Source: Marasmius tenuissimus (Eukaryota; Basidiomycota; Agaricomycetes; Agaricales; Marasmiaceae). From it: a stretch of 64,000 nt of DNA. Every line of letters starts with the position of its first letter. Position 1 is the first letter of the stretch. Both the position numbers and the translations under genes were made by a program. This document shows positions 47,328 to 57,606 of the stretch, piece by piece. The notes below the pieces were generated by a model. That model was not told where the DNA came from. It did no database searches and saw only the letters and a list, made by a program, of their open reading frames with translations. The stretch covers positions 1,984,001 to 2,048,000 of the forward strand of contig JAQOTA010000047.1 in NCBI GenBank assembly GCA_029532415.1, in the 5' to 3' direction.

Positions 47328-48152
47328 AGACCGTTTCGACGCCTGCTCATTCTGTAGGGGAGGATGTACACCACTTGCAGTCTTGAGTAATGGGTATGAC
47401 GCATTCAACCCAAGAGCTGTTAACATTTAGGCGTGAGTTTGCTTCGCGGAGCGAGAGTGAGCCTAGAAGCCATGTTCCCGTAGGTTCCCATTGGCGTTGA
47501 CGTTGGGCCTCGAGGCTCGGTGCCCAATTGGGAAAGGGGTCCTGAATACCCATGTGGCATTCGCGTGGTGAGCATTACTGTCAACGTTGCACCATCCTCT
47601 TTCAGGACCTCTCCCACACTCTCTGACAACACCGTCTCGATGATAAAACTCATGCGCTCGTGAGGGAACGTAACAGGTTTCGACGAAGGGGAGCATCATT
47701 TTTCTTCCCGGCGCTCCATATCGACTCATTCTTGTACGACTTCCTCAGTCATCCTATGTCTATCGCCCTCTCTTTCTTTTTCGGATGTCTTTGTGCTCCT
47801 TTGGACTCCTACAAACCGGAATGAGCCTGCCACGAGCATTTCTTGGTCCGCACCACGGGGCAGGGCCATTTACAGAAAAGTTACTTTGGCATCCTCACGC
47901 TCGTGGCATTCATCTCTTTGGCCAAAGCAGAGCACTTGGTATGGTTGCATAAGGGCCAAGCTGGCAATTATGTGGCATTGGTGGCAGGATTTCGACTCTG
48001 GCGGTATAAAAGGTCAGCGCCTCAGCAGCTACCCCACTACAACCCGACATCCCTCTACTGCCATGCGATATAACCCCGTTGAATCGAACGTGTACGTTTC
48101 AACGCCCTCATTCCTGTGTATTACAATATTGACATCCACTTCCAGATACGAG
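47328..48152. other. Intergenic; upstream of F-box gene
   Basis: The F-box frame is open back to 47793, but the residues before 48153 have no counterpart in the paralogue at 25306. A short first exon ending near 48090 with an intron to about 48145 is possible. Confidence 0.4.
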
Positions 48153-49601
48153 ATGTCTCAGCTGAACCTGCTCATGGGTCTCCTCAACCCCCAAATCGCC
48201 TTCAACCCATCTGTTTATCAAGCCCTCATTTTTCCTCCCGAAATATTCGTCGAGATTTTCTACCTGGTTGTACAGGATACCGGCTCCTCAACGTCACTGT
48301 TCCCCTTCCTTCAGACATGCACGGACTTCCGCGACATAATCATTGGAGAACCCAAGTTGTGGACATATCTTCGCGCCGACTTCGAGACCATCAACTTTGC
48401 CATTCCGCCCCAACCACTCCGAAACCCCGCTTTCCTCTGGCCTCTTCTCTACTCCATGCTTCGTCTTTCTGGCCAACGACCTTTCAATTTGTGCATTTAT
48501 TTGAGAGACTCCCTGGACCTGGATGACTTAGAGCGTCTCCCGACCGTCACCCCAGCACATCTCCATACCCTCACCGTCAACTTCTTGTGTACGAATGATG
48601 CTTTCCGGCGCTGTCGAAGCCTCGTCGTGACCTGTACGAGATGGAAGGATATGGTCGACATCATGCTTCCCCTCGCAAATGAATTTGGCGAACTTTCCAG
48701 CCTCGAGCAGGTTGACTTCCGTTGGATTCCAGATATAGGCTTCAACAACTACGCTCATCCAGCGAATAGCCATCCCATTGCCACTCCACTTGACGGTCCT
48801 AGCTCTCTTCGTGATGTACTCACTCGCTATCGATATGGTATCAGTTATCTTCCCCGGCTGAAGCACATCACCCTAGACGGAATTCCTTTCGGCTGGGATA
48901 CCATCTGTGCTTGTAACCTCACAACCCTCCGGCTTATCAATCTCGCCGACCGTTCTTTCCAACCATCTCACAAGAAGTTTCGGGATGTTCTGATGATGAG
49001 TGCTGAGACTCTCACTACACTCGAGCTGGGTTGTTGGGGTCTCCCATCCACGACTTTACTCGAACCTCAACCATTCGTTCTTCCAGCGTTACGCGACCTG
49101 GAGTTCTTCGTTCGGAACTATTACGACTTTCGTGGCTTGGCCAGGGTCCTCCGCTTGCCCAGTTTAACAAAACTATCGTTCTACGACTATCAGGAACGAC
49201 AGCTCCGAAACTTTTCGGGTACCAACGACGTGGTGAATCAAGAGGCGGAGGTTGCTAAACGGGTCTGTTTAGAGGCCTACGCCACTATGACAGAGAATTG
49301 GCCCCTCGATCGAGTGACGGAGCTGGAGATCACTGGCGCTGATTTATACGAGACGGCTAGCAACCGTGTATCTCTGCTGGAACCGAGTCGACACCTACAG
49401 GAGACGTGGGAGCCTTATGGAATTCCGATAGCATCGAGATTCTTTGGGCGCTTTTCTTCTTTGGTGTCGTTGAAGCTTCCCGGAGCTGATGAGACGGCGG
49501 TAATGGCGGCGAAGTTTGCCCCTCGCAGGTGGAATATTGAGACCGGGGAGTTCGATTATCCTATTGGCGATTTCAATCTTCCCAAAGCGATTGTTGAGTA
49601 A
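48153..49601 (+). CDS. F-box/LRR-like protein, paralogue of 25306-26709
   Basis: A 482-codon frame from the chosen ATG (MSQLNLLMG). The F-box-like start reads LIFPPEIFVEIFYLVV then CTDFRDIIIGEPKLW. Leucine-rich segments follow (LKHITLDGIPF, NLTTLRLINL, TLTTLELGCW), and the C-terminus has GIPIASRFFGRFSSLVSL, shared with the left-arm gene. Probable SCF ubiquitin-ligase adaptor with unknown substrate. It converges on NmrA-like copy 4 with about 110 bases between stops. Remains of the same 3' end occur at about 53590-53920 and 55745-56180 in front of copies 6 and 7, so the F-box/NmrA pair was the unit of tandem duplication. Confidence 0.82.
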   Translation: MSQLNLLMGLLNPQIAFNPSVYQALIFPPEIFVEIFYLVVQDTGSSTSLFPFLQTCTDFRDIIIGEPKLWTYLRADFETINFAIPPQPLRNPAFLWPLLYSMLRLSGQRPFNLCIYLRDSLDLDDLERLPTVTPAHLHTLTVNFLCTNDAFRRCRSLVVTCTRWKDMVDIMLPLANEFGELSSLEQVDFRWIPDIGFNNYAHPANSHPIATPLDGPSSLRDVLTRYRYGISYLPRLKHITLDGIPFGWDTICACNLTTLRLINLADRSFQPSHKKFRDVLMMSAETLTTLELGCWGLPSTTLLEPQPFVLPALRDLEFFVRNYYDFRGLARVLRLPSLTKLSFYDYQERQLRNFSGTNDVVNQEAEVAKRVCLEAYATMTENWPLDRVTELEITGADLYETASNRVSLLEPSRHLQETWEPYGIPIASRFFGRFSSLVSLKLPGADETAVMAAKFAPRRWNIETGEFDYPIGDFNLPKAIVE

Positions 49602-49709
49602 CAGGCATCTAATGACCACTCTGGTGCTCCATAACAATACTATTTATATCTGTATCCATACACGAAACTGCTTCTGAATGTACATGGCTATATATTTACC
49701 AATCAATGT

Positions 49710-50830
49710 TCAATTCTTCAGCGCTCCCTGTTTCTTATACCACCCCCTCGCCCACTCTTCCAACGAAAGTGGCTTGTAGTCCGGGTACAAAGCACGAGCA
49801 TCCAAAGCTCCCGCAGCAAGCGCCTTATCGATGGTGTTCTCACCCCGAAACGAGACCGACCGGCTATACTCAGGACTAATACTGCTAAAAAGGTCCTTTC
49901 CACATTTGGCTTCGATTTCCTCTAGCGTTACCTTCATGATTTTGAGGCCCAAATATCAGCATTCAGCTTTGAGCGTTCAAGGCAATGAATTCGACTCACC
50001 CTATGATAATCATCGAAATTTTCCCCCGTTAGTTTATGAGCCAACGCATACGCTTCGGCAACCGTGAACTCTCCATCCCAAGTGTGAACTGTTTTGTTCA
50101 AAGTGCGTGGATCAGAGATGATACGTGCAACAAACTCCCCGACTCGTTCGAGGGCAGTCCAGGACGTTTTGACGTTCCCGGGGCCGTGGAATTGTTTTTG
50201 GAAGAAGTTGGCGACGGGGCCACCGTCGACGGAGTGTGGGAAAGGGAATGTTGCGTCGGGCCAGATTCCGACTTGGATAAACGTATGCGGGATGTTGTTG
50301 TCAATAATGAACTTCTGGGTTCGGACTTTCTGTAAGTATGTGAGTACTCAAGTTGATCAAAGTAGCCGTCAGGACGCGGGATTTACCATGTCTTGGAATT
50401 GCATAGAACCAGGAGGTGCATAACTAGCGAAATCAGATGGGACGAGCCGTTTGACGTTGGCTGCTTTAGCTGCACGGATAAGGTTATCTTGTTGACCTTC
50501 CGGAAGGGGAATAGTCGTGATAATCACGGTGTCGACGTCCTTCAGGTGAGCTTTTAGGGTCTCCTGATCGTCGTTGACGATGTCTCCGGTGACGATTTTG
50601 ACCCCAAGTGATTTGAGTTCTTTGACGATTGGTTTGTCAATGGAAGACTGGCGGACGATGGCTTTGACCTCCTAAGGTGCGTTAGGTTGAGTACCTCGCT
50701 TCGTGTATATTTGGTGAAATGTTGAACTCACGAATTTCTCAGGCTGTTTGGTGAGCACTCTTGCGATCGAAGAACCGGAATTGCCTGTTGCTCCGGCAAG
50801 GAAGACAAGGTGCTTGTTGTTAGAAGACAT
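49710..50830 (-). CDS. NmrA-like/isoflavone-reductase-like protein, copy 4
   Basis: Predicted NAD(P)-binding reductase-like protein. Four exons from ATG 50830 (MSSNNKHLVFLAGATGNSG) to TGA 49710. The loop GATGNSG keeps its glycines. Exon 2 holds VTGDIVNDDQ and [14 protein letters not shown], exon 3 [21 protein letters not shown], and exon 4 [21 protein letters not shown]. No lesions. It is very close to copies 5 and 6, forming the youngest sub-group, and is transcribed toward the intact F-box gene. Confidence 0.88.
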
Positions 50831-51041
50831 TGGAATAATGAAGGTGAGTTCCAGATAGGTAGAACCCAGAGGAACAGATAGCCACAATAAGTACCTCAAA
50901 ATGTGAGCGGATTTGTCATTTTGCGGTCGACCGGGAATTGTTGAGTCTTGGTCAACGCTTTCATCACGAATTACCAACAAAGTCTAGGCGCTGTAGCAAT
51001 TACATGAGCGCCCGGCCTCGTTAGGCGATATTTAAAGTCAT

Positions 51042-51054
51042 CGGAAGGCATCCG
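51042..51054 (-). promoter_or_regulatory. CGG-N7-CCG palindrome upstream of NmrA-like copy 4
   Basis: CGGAAGGCATCCG, 212 bases upstream of the ATG at 50830, with the shared CGGCCTCGTTAG block just before it. Confidence 0.6.
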
Positions 51055-51614
51055 TTTGTATTGATTGATATTGTTCTCGACGGATGGACGGCAAAGCATC
51101 GACCAATTGCTGTTCTTGGCCACTGGCGACAAGTTTCGGTTTGATAATAGGTCTACTAGACTCCATACATGTCGTTTGGATGAAGGGGGAAATGTTTTAT
51201 CGAGTTATATATGTAAGACTTATAGACAAGCTGAAAAAAAAAGGCCGCATCGGAGAGTTGTGCAGGCAGAGTAGGGGGTCGGTAATGGGTGTTCTCTGCG
51301 TTTCCCCACCATCGGATGAGCATGGCCTCCGATCCAGCTAGACTTAAAGTCCTTGATTGGGTGACGATCATCGCTAACTCACCCTTCGAAAGGGCCCGCC
51401 TGTTCAAATTGACGGTACTCCGAATCCAAAATGGTTCCATATGAACGGGCTCACCATTAGTCCGCCCGTGATGGTAAACACGAAGCATGGGTCTCCCTAA
51501 ACACTAGCCAAATTTCTGAGCACAGACCGGGATCATGTTTTCGCGCACTTTGACCACTTTGCGATCGCTGCGCTAAAACCAGTTTAGCTGCACATAGTTA
51601 TCTAAAAATGATGC
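51055..51614. other. Spacer in the NmrA array
   Basis: About 560 bases between copy 4's box and copy 5. The first 250 bases resemble the sequence upstream of copies 5 and 6; no F-box remnant was recognised here. Confidence 0.4.
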
Positions 51615-52733
51615 TTAATCCTTGAGTGCACCATGTTCTTCGTAGAACCCCCTCGCCCATTCTTCCAACGAAAGTGGCTTGTAGTCGGGGTACAAAGCAC
51701 GGGCATCCAAAGCTCCTGCGGCCACCGCTCTTTCGACGGAGTTTTCACCCCGGAACCAAATCGACCGGCTGTATTCAGGACTGAGACTGGTAAGGAGGTC
51801 CTTGCTACACTTAGCTTCAATTTCCTCCAGAGTTACCTTTGTGAATGAAGTACCATCAGCGGTCAAGAAGTGTTTTGAGAGAAACAAGGCATTCACCCTA
51901 GGGTAGTCATCGAAATTCTCGCCTGTTAGCTTGCTCGCCAACGCATATGCTTCGTCGAGAGTGAATTCCCCATCCCAAGTGTGAACTGTTTTGTTCAAAG
52001 TACGCGGATCGGCAATGATACGTGCTACAAACTCCCCAACGCGTTCGAGAGCAGTCCAGGACGTTTTGACATTTCCAGGACCGTTGAATTGTTTTTGGAA
52101 GGAGTTGGCGATGAGATCACCGTTGACGGCGTGGGGGAAGGGGAATGACGCTTCGGGCCACATTCCGACTTGGATGAAAGTGTGTGGAATGTTATTGTCG
52201 ATGATATATTTTTGAGTTCGGACTTTCTGTGGGGATGTAAGTCGAATTGATTTGCACAGTTTTCAGCACTCCAAACTCACCATGTCTTGGAATTGCATAG
52301 AACCAGGGGGTGCGTAAGTCGCGAAATCAGAGGGGACGAGTCGTTTGACGTTGGCTGCCTCAGCCGCTCGGATAATGTTGTCTTGCTGACCCTCGGGGAG
52401 CGGTATGACAGTGATAATAACAGTGTCGACGTCCTTTAAATGTACCTTGAGGGATTCTTGATCATCGTTGGCAATGTCTCCGGTGACGATCATAGCTCCA
52501 AGCGACTTGAGCTCTGTGATAATTGGTTTGTCGACGGAGGACGGGCGGACGATAGCTTTTACTTCCTATGACGCAAACAATTGAATTGAGTTAGTGGCTG
52601 CCTTTGTTTACATTTGGTAAGATGTTAAACCCACGAATTTCTCTGGATGTTTAATGAGCGCTCTTGCGATAGAGGAGCCGGATCTGCCGGTCGCTCCGAC
52701 GATGAACACGAGCTGCTTCTTGCTGGATGACAT
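51615..52733 (-). CDS. NmrA-like/isoflavone-reductase-like protein, copy 5
   Basis: Predicted NAD(P)-binding reductase-like protein. It starts at ATG 52733 (MSSSKKQLVFIVGATGRSG), with four exons ending at TAA 51615. The motifs are intact ([65 protein letters not shown]). Intron 3 happens to be open in frame, so exons 3 and 4 read as one frame, but the paralogues show it is an intron. Its upstream box is the most degenerate of the right-hand copies. Confidence 0.87.
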
Positions 52734-52935
52734 TGGGTTGATGCGGGTAATTTCGAGTGGTGAAGTCCAGGAGAAACAGATAGCGCCAATAAGTACCTCG
52801 AAGCCTGAGTGAATTCGGGTCCGATTGTCGTATGAGTCAATTGAAATTTCCGCCACCAAGGGGTCAGGGGTCCCGGTCAGGCCTCAGGCCTCAGGCCTTC
52901 AGGGGTTTCCGGCCTCGTTAGAGGTTTGAAGTTGT

Positions 52936-52948
52936 CGTCGGGCATCCG
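52936..52948 (-). promoter_or_regulatory. Degenerate palindrome upstream of NmrA-like copy 5
   Basis: CGTCGGGCATCCG, 203 bases upstream of the ATG at 52733. The CCG half is kept and the CGG half is altered; the neighbouring CGGCCTCGTTAG block is conserved. Confidence 0.45.
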
Positions 52949-53589
52949 TAGTAGAGTATGTTGATGTTTTCTGGTAGAGCAACGGCGAGCTGTCGGCCTA
53001 TTTTGCCGCTCTTCATGACGAGTGGTTTCTGGCTCAGTCCAATGGACTTCACACATGCGGTTTGAGTGCAGGAGAGGTTATCACTGTTGTTCAATTGAGT
53101 TGGATGTGTAAGCCTGATAGATCGAGCTAAGTAGAGACAACGTGTCCGATTCGGAGCTGCGAAGGCGGGGTCAATGAGGTCGGCAACTGCGATGGATACT
53201 TGACGTCGTAAGTCTCGGTTCCGCTCTCGAGAGCACCTGAACTAATTCATCGTCGGTGACTCAGGATTACTGATAATCACTCACACAGTCATATGTACAT
53301 TGATTCCCTCTTTTAAGAACGGAAACCTATGAAATATTCCTCTAGACAGGCATCCGATTCTTAGAAGGTTCACTGCGAATTCGCTCGCTTTGTTCAACTC
53401 ACCTCTAGTTCAGCTGGTTGCGTTATCGCTCGCTTTTCAAGTGAAAGTACGGGAATTCTATCTGAAGTATCGAGTTAAGCATTGACATTGAGTGTGCAAG
53501 ACCCGGTCAAAGGCGCCAGTCTTTCCCAGGATATTCTGTTTTTCCACGCCATTGCTTTCCAGTGATTTCAATTCCCGAGACGGTAGCTT

Positions 53590-53920
53590 CCAAAGGGAGT
53601 ATGCTCGATATCACTGGCGACACGGCGAATCAGGAGGCGAAAGGTGCGAAAGGTGTCTGCTGCAACGCTTGCTCTTCATTGTCAACCAAAGGGTCTCTTG
53701 ATTGAGCGACGGACTTGGAGATCACTTCCTGCTTTCTCGGAGCCGGCAGAAAACAACCCTTGTATCTGGAACCTAGTCAACGGATACCCGAGAGTTGCGA
53801 CATGGGACTTCGACAGCTTCAGTGTCCTTTAGACGTTTCTCTTCCCTAGTATTGCGGCGGCAAGCAGGCGACCATGGTCTCAAATAGTGCCCCTCGAAAA
53901 TTCGAGATTGACGTCGAGAA
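53590..53920 (+). pseudogene. Decayed 3' end of an F-box gene
   Basis: Sequence such as GGCGAATCAGGAGGCGAAAG (near 53622) and CTTGGAGATCACTTCC corresponds, in order, to the last third of the F-box gene at 48153-49601. The untranslated tail is better kept: CGAAACTGCTTCTG and GTACATGGCT match the sequence after 49601 up to the NmrA stop. No frame survives. It shows that copy 6 was duplicated together with an F-box 3' end. Confidence 0.6.
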
Positions 53921-53987
53921 CGGATTCTGTTGATGCTTGTACGAAACTGCTTCTGTAAGTACATGGCTTTATATTAACCATCGATGT

Positions 53988-55114
53988 TCAATCCTTCAGC
54001 GCCCCCTGTTTCTTATACCACCCCCTCGCCCATTCTTCCAATGAAAGTGGCTTGTAGTCCGGGTACAAAACACGAGCATCCAAAGCTCCTGCGGCCATCG
54101 CTTCTTCGACGGAGTTTTCACCTCGGAACCAAAGCGACCGGCTATATTCAGGACCGGCACTGCTAAGGAGATCCTTGCCACACTTCGATTCGACTTCCTC
54201 CTGTGTTACCTGTACGGTTGGAGTGCCATCAGTAATCAGGAATTTGTTGAAAGAAAAACAAGCCATTTACCCTAGGGTAATCATCGAAATTCTCCCCCGT
54301 TAGCTTACGAGCCAATGCATATGCTTCGTTGAGAGTGAATTCCCCGTCCCAAGTGTGAACTGTTTTGTTCAAAGTACGCGGATCGGCAATGATGCGCGTT
54401 ACAAACTCCCCGACGCGTTCGAGGGCAGTCCAGGACGTTTTGACGTTCCCTGATCCATGGAATTGTTTTTGGAAATAGTTGGCGATGGGATCACCGTTGG
54501 CGGCGTGGGAGAACGGGAATGTCGCGTCGGGCCATATTCCAACTTGGATGAAAGTGTGGGGAATGTTGTTATCGATAATGAATTTTTGGGTTCGGACTTT
54601 CTGTAGGGATGTGAGTTCAGAGTTACTTCATTGATACAGTCGTCGAAACTCGAAACTCACCATGTCTTGGAATTGCATGGAGCCAGGGGGTGCGTAACTA
54701 GCAAAATCAGATGGGATGAGTCGTTTGATGTTGGCCGCCTTGGCTGCGCGAATCAGGTTGTCTTGCTGGCCCTCGGGGAGGGGTATGGTAGTGATGATGA
54801 CAGTGTCAACATCCTTTAGGTGTGCCTTGAGGGTCTCTTGATCGTCATTGGTGATGTCTCCGGTAACGATCTTGACCCCGAGAGACTTGAGTTCTTTGAC
54901 GATTGGCTTGTCGACGGAGGACGGGCGGACGATAGCTTTGACTTCCTAAAGTCGCGAACGATCGAATTAAGTTAGTGGCTGACTTCGAGTACATTTGGTG
55001 AGATGTTCAACTAACGAATTTCTCCGGTTGTTTGGTGAGCACTCTTGCGATAGAAGATCCTGATCTGCCTGTCGCTCCGACGAGGAATACTAGCTGCTTA
55101 TTGCTGGATGACAT
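53988..55114 (-). CDS. NmrA-like/isoflavone-reductase-like protein, copy 6
   Basis: Predicted NAD(P)-binding reductase-like protein. ATG at 55114 ([19 protein letters not shown]), four exons, TGA at 53988. All motifs match copies 4 and 5 ([44 protein letters not shown]). Intron 3 is open in frame here as in copy 5. No lesions were seen, so it should be expressed if its promoter works. Confidence 0.87.
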
Positions 55115-55318
55115 TGGATTGGTGTGGGTAAGTTTGGGATAGGTAAAATCCAGCAGAAGCAGTTAGCTACAATAAGTACCTCGAAACCTCAGTGGATTTG
55201 TCATTTTGCGATGGACCGGGGATTGTTGTCTTAGTCAACACTTCCACCACGAATTACTAAGGCAATCTGGGTGTTGCAGGGTCTGGGGTGTCCGGCCTCG
55301 TTAGATGTTTGAAGTCTT

Positions 55319-55331
55319 CGGAAGGTATCCG
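55319..55331 (-). promoter_or_regulatory. CGG-N7-CCG palindrome upstream of NmrA-like copy 6
   Basis: CGGAAGGTATCCG, 205 bases upstream of the ATG at 55114, again next to the CGGCCTCGTTAG block. Confidence 0.6.
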
Positions 55332-55744
55332 TTTATACTGGCGGCCCGCTGTTCCCGTTCTTCATTTATCATCACTGGCAATTTTCTAGTTTGACGCCTG
55401 GTCCACTGGACTTCACACATTGTGTTCTCAGTGCAGGACAGGATACCGATGTCGCTAAATTGTGTCAGACTAATAGAACTAGCTGAGTAAAGATGGCCGT
55501 GTCGGAGTTGCCACGGCGGAGTCAGTGCTACTAGTGAGGGCTGGCAACTAGCGTTCTCTGTGCCAGCGTTCCCACGGCTTTGCTTTCACTCATCGATAAT
55601 CCTCCATCGATATTGCAATGATGGTGTCCGAGACACTAGGTCTGAGGACTCGAAACTTTTCCTGAAGCTGCGGGCATATCCAATTTCTCGCATGTAAAAG
55701 TCCCACGCTTGTCTTATTGGAACAACCTCTCGATACACAACTGT

Positions 55745-56180
55745 CGCTGATCGATATCGGGGACATGGCGAATCAAGAGGCGGCGAAACGGTTCCGTTTG
55801 TAAGTTACTTCATTATGATAGAGAACAAGGCTCTCGACTCGATGACAAGCTTGAAGATTGCCAGAAACACCGAACAACATATCTTATACTTACTAGCCGC
55901 CGCTGGGATTGAGTCAATGACCACTTGAGAGTCGAGACATGGTGGCCCATGGGGCTTCAATAGAGTTTCGAATTTCTTTAGGCGGTTCTCTTCTTTGGTT
56001 TTGCTACAACTCCCCGACTCCGAGAACGGGAAGCAGCCGTCGAGCGGCCATATGCTCGAAGATCGCCCCTTAGAGATTGAATATTGAATGGCGAGACCAT
56101 TGGATTTGATTGCCTTATTGATGATTTTACCCTCCAACAATTGCGCAATCTACTACATCAGCTTGCACACTAGTGCTCCA
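55745..56180 (+). pseudogene. Second decayed 3' end of an F-box gene
   Basis: CATGGCGAATCAAGAGGCGG (near 55767), TTCTTTAGGCGGTTCTCTTC (near 55973), ATTGAATATTGAATGGCG (near 56078) and TAGTGCTCCATA (near 56170) follow, in order, the 3' part of the 48153 F-box gene and its untranslated tail. Insertions and stops have removed the frame. It lies in front of the NmrA-like pseudogene. Confidence 0.6.
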
Positions 56181-56279
56181 TATAAGCACTAACTAATAAA
56201 TCCAAGTCCTGACACATACGCGAAATTGTTGCTGACTGTACATCGTCATTTACAACCGATACGCAACTTGCTACTACCC

Positions 56280-57398
56280 CATGTTCATTGCTTACCGTAG
56301 AACTTCTTCACAAACTCTTCCAGAGACAATCAGGTGTGGTCCGGGTAAAGAGCACGAGCATCCAAAGCTCCCGCAGCCATGGCGGCCTCTACGGTATTCT
56401 CACCCGGAACCAGATGGAGCGAGAGTACTCGTAAGGTATGCTGGGTGGGAAGTCCTTACCACACTTGGACTCGACTTCTTCCGATGAGAACTAGATAAGG
56501 GCGCATCAGTCCATCAGTATTCGCTCAAAACTCGGCCTTGCAAGACTGGAGGAGCTCACCTTAGGCTTGTGGTAATCATCAAAGTTCTCCCCTGTCACTT
56601 TACTAGCCAACGCGTACATTTGGCCGAGAGTAGCTTCACCGTCATAAGTCTGAACGGTTGGGTTCAGAGTCCGTGGGTCAGAGATGATACGTACTACAAA
56701 ATCTCCGACGCGTTCAAGGGCGGTCCAAGACGTTTTGATGTTACCGAGCCCGTGAAATTGCTTTTGGAAAAAGCTGGCGACGGAACGACCGTCGACGGCG
56801 TGGGGTAAAGGAAGTACGGCGACCGGCCAAATCCCAACTAGAATGAAAGTGTGGGGGATGTCGTTGTCGATGATGAACTGGTGTGTCCCGACTTTCTATT
56901 CAAAAAACGATTGTGAGCATCAGTGAAAAGTTAGGGCTTTCATTCGAACCTACCATATCCTGGCCTTGCATAGACCCCGGGGGTGCGTAACTCGCAAAAT
57001 CAGATGGGACGACTCGTTTGACTCCAGCCGCTTTGGCTGCGCAAATAAGGTTGTCTTGATGACCCTCCGGCAAGGGTACACTCGCGATAATCACGGTGGC
57101 GACATCTTTCAGGTGCGCTTCGAGTGTATCCTGAGTATCCTTGACGATGTCTCCGGTGATGATCTTGACCCCGAACAATACAGGTTCCTTGATGAATGAT
57201 TTATCGACGGAGGAAGAGCGGATGACAACATTGAGTTCCTGGTGTAGAGTGTAAATATGAAATGAGGCAAGTGGCTAATCTCGTGAGAGGTTGTACTTCC
57301 GAATTTGTCTGATTGTTCGGCAAGCACTCTACAATCGAGCCGCAGGTTTTGCCTGTGGTACTAACAAGGAAGACGGTCTGCTTGGTAGTAGACGACAT
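56280..57398 (-). pseudogene. NmrA-like protein, copy 7, pseudogene
   Basis: It aligns with the other copies over all four exons from ATG 57398 (MSSTTKQTVFLVSTTGKTCG), but is broken. Exon 1 lost one base near 57328-57335, and the dinucleotide loop is altered (STTGKTC instead of GATGRTG). Exon 4 lost one base near 56402-56408 (the CGAGG of other copies reads CGGG) and has an in-frame TGA at 56330-56332. Exons 2 and 3 are still open ([32 protein letters not shown]). Its upstream box is intact, so a non-coding transcript may still be made. Closest to copy 2. Confidence 0.85.
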
Positions 57399-57593
57399 TG
57401 AGGGACTGCTACTTTCTGGAGTTTTGGACGACAGATGACTTCATAAAAAGCGGCTCGAATACTTGAGTTTGTTGGTCATTTCGCGACTGGCCGGGAAATA
57501 ACTCGACGCGTTAGTCGAAACTTCCACCTTGTACCGTTCAAAAGAGCTAGGAACCGGGTTCAGACTGGAGAATTATGTCTCGATGACGCTGTC

Positions 57594-57606
57594 GGAAGGG
57601 ATCCGG
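57594..57606 (-). promoter_or_regulatory. CGG-N7-CCG palindrome upstream of NmrA-like copy 7
   Basis: CGGAAGGGATCCG, 196 bases upstream of the pseudogene start at 57398. Confidence 0.55.

Noticed and set aside
47793..48152. Upstream extension of the F-box gene to give 602 residues
   Set aside because: The extra residues are not shared with the paralogue at 25306 and contain plausible splice sites; the start at 48153 fits better.
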